The notes under the pieces are model-generated. The model saw only the letters and a program-made list of their open reading frames with translations, did no database searches and was not told where the DNA came from. 22,776 nucleotides of DNA from an uncultured Sphingobium sp. (GTDB lineage Bacteria; Pseudomonadota; Alphaproteobacteria; Sphingomonadales; Sphingomonadaceae), in assembly GCA_946885845.1 (NCBI GenBank), contig CAMPHJ010000029.1, positions 1 to 22,776 on the forward strand, given 5' to 3'. The translations under genes and the position numbers were made by a program. Shown piece by piece: positions 1 through 7,515 of the stretch. The stretch's first letter is position 1. Every line of letters starts with the position of its first letter.

Positions 1-55
<55 letters not shown>

Positions 56-69
56 ACACCCTGTCCTTT

Positions 70-188
70 CACATTCGTTCCCAATCGCTAAAGCCCAGCT
101 TCTCTGCGGCTTTCAGCGTGATTCGCATCCACGTTCGTCCCTGCCAGTCCACCGGTGACCGATTGGAAATGTGGGAAAGAATGTGGGA
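70..188. repeat. Short repeats between attL and integrase, possible arm-type or Xis sites
   Basis: AATGTGGGA occurs twice in tandem at 168-176 and 180-188, exactly 12 bp apart. A near-perfect inverted copy lies at 70-83: CACATTCGTTCCCA against TGGGAAAGAATGTG at 172-185, with one mismatch. Repeats between the core site and the integrase gene are where integrase arm sites or excisionase sites normally sit. The role is inferred from position only. Confidence 0.4.
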
Positions 189-199
189 GATTTGGTGGC

Positions 200-785
200 A
201 TGGGAAAGCTCTCCGCTACTGCTGTGAAGGCAGCAACACGCCCCGGGCGGCTTGGCGATGGCGACGGCCTGTTTCTCCTGATTCAGCCGGGCGGCGGCAA
301 GAGTTGGATGTGTCAGGTGCAGAAGAATGGCAACCGGCGCGACTTTGGCCTGGGCAGCGCGTCCAAAGTCTCACTGGCCACGGCCCGGGAGCGGGCACGG
401 GAAATCCGCACCTGGGTCGAACTCGGGCTGGACCCGATATTCGAGCGGCGCAAGGCGATGGGCATTCCTACATTCCGGCAGGCGGCGGCCAGGGTGATCG
501 CCGCCCACAGCAAGACATGCCGGACCCGTCGCGCGGTCGCAGACGCTCGAGACCTATGTGTTCCCGCAGATCGGCCATGTGCAGGTTCATGAGATCACCG
601 GGCCCATGATCCGGAAGGTGTTGTCCGACATCTGGCTCGCCAAGCCTGAGACCGCGCGACGGGTCCGGCAGCGCATCGGAACAGTTCTCGACGGGGCATA
701 TGCCTCGGGCTACCGCGAGAGTGAAGCGCCTATGCGCGCAATCACCAAAGGACTGCCACGCCAGCCCAAGAAGGAGGGGCTCTAA
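200..785 (+). pseudogene. P4-type tyrosine integrase, frameshifted and truncated
   Basis: The relic starts at ATG 200 (MGKLSATAVKAA). The first part has the N-terminal pattern of P4-family integrases (DUF4102 type): a GDGDGLFLLI segment, then a stretch ending ...FGLGSASKVSLATARERA and the usual FRQAAARVIAAHSKT. At about 525-535 the frame breaks: the expected segment between HSKT and QTLETY is about 8 bases short, so reading continues one frame over (QTLETYVFPQIGHVQV...). The second part then stops at 785 after GLPRQPKKEGL. About 180-190 residues of the core-binding region are present against roughly 400 for a full integrase. The entire catalytic domain with its Arg-His-Arg-Tyr residues is missing. 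It lies 145 bp inside attL, in the right place to have integrated the island. Confidence 0.85.
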
Positions 786-868
786 GGCTCATATGCTCGA
801 CATCGCCTGGCACGTCTAAGGGCCTCGTCGCTGCTGATCCAGGCACTTTCCCATGGCCCGCCCTCAAA

Positions 869-913
869 CTACCACAATTATGGTAAGCCGCACCGCTTCG
901 ATCCGGCTAAGCC
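869..913 (+). promoter_or_regulatory. Shared operator/promoter module, copy 1 (ahead of BVMO operon)
   Basis: An inverted repeat CTACC-N8-GGTAA lies at 869-886 and reads on as GGTAAGC. After 18 bp comes CTAAGCC (907-913). The same arrangement occurs at 5897-5940 and 14030-14074. If the box is centred near -42, as for class II LuxR-type activation, CTAAGCC falls at the -10 position and transcription would start near 919. That leaves a leader of about 290 nt before the monooxygenase. Repetition and spacing are seen; the binding protein is inferred. Confidence 0.6.
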
Positions 914-984
914 TCGGGCACGAGAATAGTTCTGCGATTTTGGAACAATGGATTTCTTGTTCGCCCGCAGACGATGCTCGCTCA

Positions 985-1002
985 TGATGTCCATGGACAT
1001 CA
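985..1002. repeat. Perfect 18-bp palindrome in leader of the BVMO operon
   Basis: TGATGTCCATGGACATCA is its own reverse complement. It lies about 205 bp before the monooxygenase start, inside the predicted transcribed leader. It could be an operator for a repressor or a short hairpin. No second copy was noticed. Some of the symmetry could be coincidental coding sequence of a possible minus-strand ORF at 878-1114. Confidence 0.3.
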
Positions 1003-1206
1003 ACATAATTTTGTCGAGAGGAATGCGGGTGTCTCTGCAGAGAATGAGTTGCCTTGGTCGGCCCACGGTCATGATGGCATCCAAACACCCCAGCGGCTTT
1101 CCCGTTTCGTTCACGCGACCCTCTGTTGTTGCTTAAGATCGTGCCAAATTATGCCGGGTTGACGATCTTTCAGGATGATCGTCCCGATACAGCCACTCAA
1201 AGGAAA

Positions 1207-3165
1207 ATGCCGAGCATGGATATGCTGGAAGCTAGCGTTGCCAATTTAGACCCCGTGATCGCCCTGTTGGCTTTGGTTCAGATCAGCGGTGATCGGTTAC
1301 TTCTGGAAGAGTACGGTCCTGCGCTGCGCCTTCGGCCAGGAGACAAGAACCAGACGATGTTTACAGGAGAGCGCCGGGCCGAGGAGGGCGGTGAGGAAGG
1401 TTACGAGCAGGCCGCCGCCCAGGTGCGCTCCATGCTGGTCGCCGAAATGAAGGCGGGGGCCAAGCCGTTGTTGCCTTCGCTTGATATCCCAATGTTCTGC
1501 AAAATGGCAGAACTTGCCGCTGGCCGACCCCTGCCGGATGTGTCCGTCGGTCCTGCTTATCAGCATAGCGGTTTCGCCACCGATACGCGCGTGCGCCTGC
1601 CGCAAAATGCGCCGCCGTCGGATTTCAAGGTGCTCGTCATCGGGGCGGGCATGATGGGCATCAACGCCGGGGTGAAGCTGCAGCAGGCTGGTTTCAACTT
1701 CACGATCCTCGAAAAGCATGGCGATGTTGGAGGCAATTGGCTCGAAACGCGCTATCCTGGCGCTGCCGTCGATACGCCGAGCCGCAGCTACTCCTATTCA
1801 TTCGACCCGAACCCTAACTGGACGCGCTTCTACCCCACGGGTCCTGAGTTTCTGCGCTATATCCAGGACATCACTGACAAATACCGCCTGCGCCCGCATA
1901 TTCAGTTCAACATCGCCGTGAAAGGCGCTGATTGGGATGAAGCACGCAACAAGTGGGTAGTCGAAGCCCGGCGAGGGGACAAGACCGAGCGGTATGATGC
2001 TGATTTCATCATTTGGGCGGTAGGACCGAACAACGCTCCTAATTTTCCTGATGTGGAGGATTTGGAAACGTTCAAAGGCCCCGTCATGCACACCGCGCAG
2101 TGGGACCCGGACGTCGATCTGGCGGGCAAGAAGGTCGTGCTGGTCGGCAGCGCATGCAGCGGGGTTCAGGTGGCGACCGCCATCGCCGATCAGGTTGGTG
2201 ATCTCACCATCGTTCAGCGGCAGCCGGAATATATCGTTCCCAATCCTCTGGCCCACACGATGGTTGATGCGCTTGAACGATGGGCGCTGGAGAATATCCC
2301 CTTCGTCCACCAATGGCTGCGCTTCCAGGCAGCGGCGCTTTCCTACCAGGATTTGCGCGGGCTTGCGGTGATTGACGAAGACTATCGCGCCCGCACGGGC
2401 GGCGCTTCGCCGCTCAGCGACATGATCAAGCGCCAGGCGATGGACTATCTGGACAGCCATTTTGGCGATGATCCCGCCATGAAGGCGGAATTGACGCCGA
2501 GCTACCCGCCCTTTGCCAAGCGCATCATCCATGATTGCGGGTTCTTCGACACGGTGAAGAAGCCGCATGTGAAGCTGTTGTCGGGGGCGATGCAGCGCGC
2601 TGACGAGAATGCCGTGATTTTGGCTGACGGGCGCAGGCTGGAGTGCGATGCTATCCTGCTTGCCACCGGCTACAAACTGATGTTCGGGCGCCAGTTCGAC
2701 ATCAGGGGGCGCAACGGCAGCTTGCGGGAAGCTTTTGATCCCTATCCCTTCTCCTATCTCGGCCTTCTGGTCCCCGGCTTTCCCAACATGGTCTACCTGG
2801 GCGGGCCATATAGTCACCTGGTCGCCAATCACGCGGTCGTCAGCGAGCAGCAGGTCCATTACACAATCGAACTGCTGCAATGGATGGTGGATGAGCAGCT
2901 TGCGTCGCTTGAGGTCTCGCGCGAAGCGGCCGACAGGTTCGTGTCTGAGGTCGATGCCGAGCTGAGCGGTACCGTATGGGCCAACAGCGGCGACGCGCAT
3001 GGCTATTATCGGGATCAGGGGAAGAAGGTGGTGATCGGCATCGCCCGCCATAATTCCCATATCTGGCAAGACACCCGGTCGCCGCGCGCGGAGGATTTCG
3101 AGATCAAGCGCAAGGCCGATGCTGCCGATGACGAGGTGCAGCCCGCGATCCGCTTGTCCATGTAA
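1207..3165 (+). CDS. Baeyer-Villiger monooxygenase, HAPMO-type, FAD/NADPH-dependent
   Basis: This enzyme inserts one oxygen atom beside a ketone carbonyl, giving an ester or lactone, with FAD, NADPH and O2. Residues 146-151 (GAGMMG) form the FAD Rossmann motif, followed by the usual GDVGGNW and YPGAAVD segments. The type I BVMO fingerprint FxGxxxHxxxW[PD] is present as FKGPVMHTAQWD at 289-300. The NADPH-binding Rossmann motif is GSACSG at 314-319, where GxGxSG is usual. An N-terminal extension of about 140 residues and a total of 652 residues match 4-hydroxyacetophenone monooxygenases rather than the shorter cyclohexanone enzymes. ATG 1207 was chosen because AAAGGA precedes it; a TTG at 1126 would add 27 residues but lacks a clear ribosome site. 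An esterase follows directly, which supports the reaction. The substrate is not deducible; an aryl, terpenoid or steroid ketone is plausible. Confidence 0.9.
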   Translation: MPSMDMLEASVANLDPVIALLALVQISGDRLLLEEYGPALRLRPGDKNQTMFTGERRAEEGGEEGYEQAAAQVRSMLVAEMKAGAKPLLPSLDIPMFCKMAELAAGRPLPDVSVGPAYQHSGFATDTRVRLPQNAPPSDFKVLVIGAGMMGINAGVKLQQAGFNFTILEKHGDVGGNWLETRYPGAAVDTPSRSYSYSFDPNPNWTRFYPTGPEFLRYIQDITDKYRLRPHIQFNIAVKGADWDEARNKWVVEARRGDKTERYDADFIIWAVGPNNAPNFPDVEDLETFKGPVMHTAQWDPDVDLAGKKVVLVGSACSGVQVATAIADQVGDLTIVQRQPEYIVPNPLAHTMVDALERWALENIPFVHQWLRFQAAALSYQDLRGLAVIDEDYRARTGGASPLSDMIKRQAMDYLDSHFGDDPAMKAELTPSYPPFAKRIIHDCGFFDTVKKPHVKLLSGAMQRADENAVILADGRRLECDAILLATGYKLMFGRQFDIRGRNGSLREAFDPYPFSYLGLLVPGFPNMVYLGGPYSHLVANHAVVSEQQVHYTIELLQWMVDEQLASLEVSREAADRFVSEVDAELSGTVWANSGDAHGYYRDQGKKVVIGIARHNSHIWQDTRSPRAEDFEIKRKADAADDEVQPAIRLSM

Positions 3166-3239
3166 CCATTCCAGCCGATCCCCGGCGCGGCGAGACCGTC
3201 ACAAGAGCGGACCGTCGATTACATAAGAGAGGAGGGCTC

Positions 3240-4181
3240 ATGCCGCTCGACCCATATTTCGCGAAGATGGTTGCGGACGCCCCGCCATATCCTCCACTGC
3301 GTGACATACCGGTGGAGCTTCTGCGGAAATCCTTACGGGACAGCGCTGCCGCGCGTCCCCGTGCGGAGGTCAGCCTCGCTTCCGTCGAGGATCGGGCCAT
3401 TCCAGGTCCGGCTGGGCTGATGGGGGTGCGGATCTACACACCTTTGGGGACCGGGCCTTTCCCAATCATCGTCTATTTTCATGGCGGCGGCTTCGTTGTC
3501 GGCGACCTCGATACACAGGATGTCATCCCCCGCTCACTGGCCGCAGGATCGGGCAGCGTCGTGATGTCGGTCGATTACCGACTGGCGCCCGAGCATAAAT
3601 TCCCCGCTGCTCCGGAAGATGCCTGGGCCGCTGTGCAGTGGGCCGCAGCCAATGCAGAAGCGTTGCAAGGGGACCAGGCGCGCCTCGCGGTCGCGGGCGA
3701 CAGCGCAGGCGGCGTGCTGGCCTGCGTGACGGCGATCTTGGCGCGCGATGCTGGAGCGCCAAATCTGTCGGCGCAGCTTAACTGGTATGGTCCGGGCGAC
3801 CATCCTTTGCGCGACAGTGAATCAACACGCGAGTTTGGCGAGGGGCCGGGGCTTAGGCTCTCCGATGTGCACTATTTCTGGGAACTCTACCTGGAGGATG
3901 AGGCGCAATATGCCGATTTCCGCGCCAGCCCGGCACGCGCCACAGATCTTGTGGGCTTGCCCCCAGCGTTCATCGCGACGGCGGAGTGCGATCCCGCTCG
4001 TGATGAGACCGAAGCCTATGGACATCTGCTCCGCGCGGCTGGCGTCGATACGGAAATCCGTCGCTACGCGGGGATGACCCATGGCTTCATGGCCTATGTC
4101 GGCGCGGTCGAAGGCGCGCGGCAGTCGATGGATGACGCATGCGCCTTCCTGCGCCACCGCTTCAACAGCAAGTCGGCCTGA
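3240..4181 (+). CDS. Alpha/beta-hydrolase esterase, hormone-sensitive lipase family (family IV)
   Basis: This is a soluble carboxylesterase, 313 residues, the normal size for the family. The oxyanion-hole motif HGGG lies at 81-84. The nucleophile elbow GDSAG places the catalytic serine at 155. Asp251 (in DPARDE) and His281 (in THGF) complete the triad. The segment DYRLAPEHKFPAAPEDAW is a hallmark of family IV. A strong AGGAGG precedes ATG 3240. The gene lies 74 bp after the monooxygenase gene, a pairing known from hydroxyacetophenone degradation, where the monooxygenase makes an ester and the esterase splits it. The same role here is inferred. Confidence 0.9.
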   Translation: MPLDPYFAKMVADAPPYPPLRDIPVELLRKSLRDSAAARPRAEVSLASVEDRAIPGPAGLMGVRIYTPLGTGPFPIIVYFHGGGFVVGDLDTQDVIPRSLAAGSGSVVMSVDYRLAPEHKFPAAPEDAWAAVQWAAANAEALQGDQARLAVAGDSAGGVLACVTAILARDAGAPNLSAQLNWYGPGDHPLRDSESTREFGEGPGLRLSDVHYFWELYLEDEAQYADFRASPARATDLVGLPPAFIATAECDPARDETEAYGHLLRAAGVDTEIRRYAGMTHGFMAYVGAVEGARQSMDDACAFLRHRFNSKSA

Positions 4182-4205
4182 ACCTGCATCAACAAGGTAT
4201 GATCA

Positions 4206-5123
4206 ATGACGGATGAAGAACGTAAATTCAGCGGCGGCGTGGCCGTCATCACGGGTGCTGGCTCAGGCATCGGCATGGGGCTTGCCAAACGTGCTGCGAA
4301 CGTCGGGATGACGGTTGTCGTTGCCGATCTTGTCGGTGAACGGGCCGAGCAGGTTGCGCAGGAGATCCGGGATGAAGGCGGCTTGGCCGAGGCGATGACC
4401 GTCGACGTGTCACGCTATGAAGACATAGACAGGATGGCGGAGGCCGTCTTCGCCCGTCATGGCTCCGTTCGGCTGCTGGTCAACAACGCAGGCATCGAAA
4501 CCATGGGATGCTCCTGGGAAATTCCCGCCGAGCGGTGGGAAACCACGCTGAACGTCAACATCCATGGGGTGGTGCACGGAGCAAGAGCTTTCGTCCCCAG
4601 GATGATCGCGAGCGGCGAGGAATGCTGGATCGCCAATGTCGCATCGGGCGCGGCCTTCGGGATGATGCCCGCCAACATCGCCTATGTTATGTCCAAGCAT
4701 GCGATCCAGTCCTTCAGCGAAGGCCTGTATCTGGAAATGGAATATATGAACGCCCCGATCCATGTCGCGAGCGTTCTTCCGGGGATGGTAAAGACGCGAA
4801 TCTTCGATCGCGAAGCTGGCGCCGGGGAAGGTGCGGCCGGGCATCCCTATAGAGACGCCATGCGGCTGCGCATGCAGGATTATGGCATGGAACTGCCCGA
4901 GGCGTGCGAAAGAATCCTTGCTCAGATCGCCGCGAACACATTCTGGGTCTCAACCCATCCCGACCTCCTCAAGCTTCTGATCGACACGCGGATCGAATTT
5001 CTGGGCAGCGGCAATGCTCCGGTGCTGAGCGACCAGGTCCGTCAAATGCTACCAGGGCGATCTGGTGGTCCGAAGCTGGCCGGCAATTGCCTGCTATCTG
5101 AGCAATCAGAAGGGCAGGGTTGA
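4206..5123 (+). CDS. Short-chain dehydrogenase/reductase (classical SDR)
   Basis: This is an NAD(P)-dependent oxidoreductase of 305 residues. The cofactor motif TGAGSGIG lies at 16-23, followed by an intact NNAG. The catalytic Ser147, Tyr160 and Lys164 are visible (VASGA and YVMSK). The C-terminal part is about 50 residues longer than in a minimal SDR, with an R-[IM]-Q-x-YGMELPEAC region as in the larger dehydrogenases and epimerases. It follows the esterase by 24 bp, and its stop is one base from the next start, so it belongs to the same operon. It probably oxidises a hydroxyl before the monooxygenase step or the alcohol released by the esterase. The substrate is unknown. Confidence 0.85.
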   Translation: MTDEERKFSGGVAVITGAGSGIGMGLAKRAANVGMTVVVADLVGERAEQVAQEIRDEGGLAEAMTVDVSRYEDIDRMAEAVFARHGSVRLLVNNAGIETMGCSWEIPAERWETTLNVNIHGVVHGARAFVPRMIASGEECWIANVASGAAFGMMPANIAYVMSKHAIQSFSEGLYLEMEYMNAPIHVASVLPGMVKTRIFDREAGAGEGAAGHPYRDAMRLRMQDYGMELPEACERILAQIAANTFWVSTHPDLLKLLIDTRIEFLGSGNAPVLSDQVRQMLPGRSGGPKLAGNCLLSEQSEGQG

Positions 5124-5124
5124 G

Positions 5125-5895
5125 ATGCAGGGGCGACTGAATGGGAAGGCGTTGATCGTCATTGGGTCGGGCACCGGAATAGGCGCAGCCACCGCGCGCC
5201 GCCTGGCTGCTGAAGGCGCCCGGCTGTGTCTGGCGGACGTCAATCTGGCTGCGGCCTCCGCCGTGGCAGAGGAGATCGCGGCAGAAGGCGGGGAGGCCTT
5301 TGCCACCTTTATCGACCTGGCCGATGAACCATCGGTTACAAAAGCGATCGAAACCGCCGCCGAGCGCCTTGGCGGCCTCGATGGAGCGCATGTTAACGCC
5401 GCGGACATGCGCGCCATCATGCAGGACAGCGATGCACTTGCCGAAGAGTTGGAGGTTTTCGACAGGACATTGACGGTCAATCTGCGAGGGCATCTGCTCT
5501 GCACCCGTGCCGTGCTGCCGCACTTGTTGGCCCGCGGCGGCGGCGCGATCGCCTACACCAGCTCTGCGGCTGCCGACATGGGCGATCCGCTTCGGCCAGC
5601 CTACGCGGCGTCCAAGGGTGGGCTGAACGCGTTGATGCGCCATGTTGCCGCGAAATGGGGCCGGAGAGGCATCACGGCCAACTGCGTGGCACCCGGATAT
5701 GTGATCACGCCGGAAATGGCCGCGGGCGGCGCCATGACATCTGAGTTGCTGTCTCACATGGGCGCGCAGACGCCATCGCCGCGACTGGGTGATCCTGCCG
5801 ACATTGCGGCGATGGTTGCAATGCTGCTGTCGGATGACGGCCGCTGGATGAACGGCCAAGTCTATCATGTGAACGGCGGCGCACTAATGCGCTGA
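5125..5895 (+). CDS. Short-chain dehydrogenase/reductase (FabG-like SDR)
   Basis: An SDR of 256 residues. The glycine-rich motif reads GSGTGIG, and the catalytic Ser147, Tyr160 and Lys164 (YAASK) are intact. The C-terminus GITANCVAPGYV...GQVYHVNGG is typical of FabG-like enzymes. The usual NNAG is degenerate here (VNAAD), so the central strand contact to the cofactor differs from its two neighbours. ATG 5125 was chosen because AGGG lies just upstream and the start follows the preceding stop by one base; a start at 5065 would overlap the previous gene by 59 bases and add residues unlike an SDR N-terminus. It is the last gene of unit 1. Substrate unknown. Confidence 0.85.
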   Translation: MQGRLNGKALIVIGSGTGIGAATARRLAAEGARLCLADVNLAAASAVAEEIAAEGGEAFATFIDLADEPSVTKAIETAAERLGGLDGAHVNAADMRAIMQDSDALAEELEVFDRTLTVNLRGHLLCTRAVLPHLLARGGGAIAYTSSAAADMGDPLRPAYAASKGGLNALMRHVAAKWGRRGITANCVAPGYVITPEMAAGGAMTSELLSHMGAQTPSPRLGDPADIAAMVAMLLSDDGRWMNGQVYHVNGGALMR

Positions 5896-5896
5896 T

Positions 5897-5940
5897 TTAC
5901 CTCATTCGGGGTAAGCGGATGGCATCGCAAGGTCTTAGCC
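5897..5940 (+). promoter_or_regulatory. Shared operator/promoter module, copy 2 (ahead of luxE/luxC-like operon)
   Basis: TTACC-N8-GGTAA at 5897-5914 continues as GGTAAGCGG. CTTAGCC follows after 17 bp (5934-5940). It starts just after the stop codon of the preceding gene, so unit 2 has its own promoter. The predicted start near 5947 gives a leader of about 105 nt. The right half-site is the best conserved part among the three copies. Confidence 0.65.
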
Positions 5941-6051
5941 ATCGACATTGTGGCGAGCGTCAATTGATCAGCTGGATCAGTGCACGCTCTAATTCATCAT
6001 CGATGACGACAAAGCTGCTGAACAAGAGCGGCAAGATACAAAGGTTGGAAT

Positions 6052-7476
6052 ATGAGCAGCATCTCAGATCTTGAGACAGTATTGAACGATCCATCGACCA
6101 TGATGGACATCGGTACCGAAAGGCTTTGGTCGATCGACTATGCCGACGTCGAGGCATTTCAGCTATCGACCATCGCAAAGCGCTTCTCCGATCTGCGTGA
6201 CAGGCTCGGCATCCTCAACAATCTCGCCGAGGATATCGGCATCACGGAAATTCGCGGCGTGGGCGACATCACCGCGCTTTGCTTCCCGCACACGACCTAC
6301 AAGTCCTACACCGAAAAGTTCATCGAGAATAAGGAGTTCGGCAAGCTCACCAACTGGCTGTCCGCCTTCACGACACATGAACTCAAGTCCACGGACACCC
6401 GCAGCTGCCAGTCGATGGAAGAATGGATTTCGGTTCTGGAGCGGGATACGCCGATCCGCCCCATGTGCTCATCTGGCACCAGCGGCAAGATTTCCTTCTT
6501 CCCCAAGAGCACGGACGAACAGCTGTTCTCCCACTACGGCTATATGTTCGGCAACAGCGGTTTCCGGAATGAGGATGACTCGGGTCTCCAGACCGGTGAG
6601 GTTGATTTCTTCTGCCCCTGGCCAGTCGCCAGCGGTCATCACAACCTGCCGACGGCCTTCCGCATCTTGCGCGACTTTCATTATGCCGGGCGTCCCGGAA
6701 AGCATGTCTATACGGTGGGAGATGGTCATTGGGACCTCGACATGCACTGGTTGTCGGCCAAGCTGCAGGCGGCGGCAAACCGGGGTGAAACGCTGCAATT
6801 AGACCCCAGTCAGGCGGAGTTACGCGAGCGGCTGCGTCAGGTGCGCGAGCGCGAGCTTCAGAACAAGGAAGCGGAATGGGACGCGTTTCTGAACGAGCTG
6901 GTGGTCGGCCATGCCGACCAACGCGTGTTCGTCATGGCGGCGGCGCCCCAGCTCTATTCGATCGCGCTCGAAAGCGAGAAGCGTGACCTGGCTATCAACC
7001 TGACCCCAGACAGCTACATTCAGGCAGGCGGCGGATCGGGCCTGCGCGGCACTGCTTTCCCCGACGACTGGATGGACACTGTCCGGCGCCGCATTCCTCA
7101 TCGCATCAATGAGGTGTACGGCATGTCGGAGATCAATGCCGTCGCGCGCCTGTGTAGCCATGGCCAGTTCCACTTCCCGCCCTGGGTGTTCATGTCGGTC
7201 CTTGACCCTGATACCGGCGTTCCGCTGGCGCGCGAGGGTGAAGTCGTTGGCCGGTTGGCCCTGTTCGATCTATTGCCGCAGAGCTATTGGGGTGGCTGCA
7301 TTTCGGGCGACAGGGTCACGGTGCAGTTCAGCGGCGAGTGCGGCTGCGGTCGCAAGGGGCCGCAAATGAGCCCCGACATCGCGCGCTACAGCAGCCTCAA
7401 GGATGACGACAAGATCACCTGCGCAGTGTCCGCCGGCGCTTATGAGCGTGCGACAGACCTGACACTGACCGCTTGA
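6052..7476 (+). CDS. LuxE-like acyl-activating enzyme (ANL superfamily)
   Basis: A 474-residue protein resembling the LuxE acyl-protein synthetase branch of the adenylate-forming enzymes. The phosphate loop SSGTSGK lies at 140-146 and the adenylate motif YGMSE at 356-360. GDRV in the C-terminal third fits the ribose-contact motif. Such enzymes activate a carboxylic acid with ATP to an acyl-adenylate. LuxE then carries the acyl group on a cysteine and hands it to LuxC, which is encoded next. It is longer than typical LuxE (about 370), so it may instead act as a free acid-CoA ligase of the phenylacetate-CoA-ligase type. AAGG lies 7 bases before ATG 6052. First gene of unit 2. Substrate unknown. 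Confidence 0.75.
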   Translation: MSSISDLETVLNDPSTMMDIGTERLWSIDYADVEAFQLSTIAKRFSDLRDRLGILNNLAEDIGITEIRGVGDITALCFPHTTYKSYTEKFIENKEFGKLTNWLSAFTTHELKSTDTRSCQSMEEWISVLERDTPIRPMCSSGTSGKISFFPKSTDEQLFSHYGYMFGNSGFRNEDDSGLQTGEVDFFCPWPVASGHHNLPTAFRILRDFHYAGRPGKHVYTVGDGHWDLDMHWLSAKLQAAANRGETLQLDPSQAELRERLRQVRERELQNKEAEWDAFLNELVVGHADQRVFVMAAAPQLYSIALESEKRDLAINLTPDSYIQAGGGSGLRGTAFPDDWMDTVRRRIPHRINEVYGMSEINAVARLCSHGQFHFPPWVFMSVLDPDTGVPLAREGEVVGRLALFDLLPQSYWGGCISGDRVTVQFSGECGCGRKGPQMSPDIARYSSLKDDDKITCAVSAGAYERATDLTLTA

Positions 7477-7515
7477 ACGAGCGCGCTATTCGCACAGTCC
7501 TAATTGGAAGCAAAT

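Larger units (their letters stand above)
786..1206. other. Gene-poor gap between integrase relic and BVMO gene
   Basis: This stretch holds the operator/promoter module at 869-913 and the 18-bp palindrome at 985-1002. A minus-strand frame at 878-1114 (78 codons) contains GRPRQLILCRDTRIPLDK, which faintly recalls a regulator N-terminus, but it has no convincing family match and overlaps the operator. No sure gene is seen. The gap may be scar tissue left when the integrase lost its 3' half. Confidence 0.4.

Noticed and set aside
948..1136. A 62-codon plus frame in the leader of the monooxygenase gene
   Set aside because: Only a weak ribosome site, no recognisable features, and it overlaps the alternative start region. 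A leader peptide cannot be excluded but is unsupported.
1798..3069. A 423-codon open frame on the minus strand opposite the monooxygenase
   Set aside because: It is antisense to a gene with clear motifs, has a His/Arg-rich composition typical of shadow frames in GC-rich DNA, and shows no domain.
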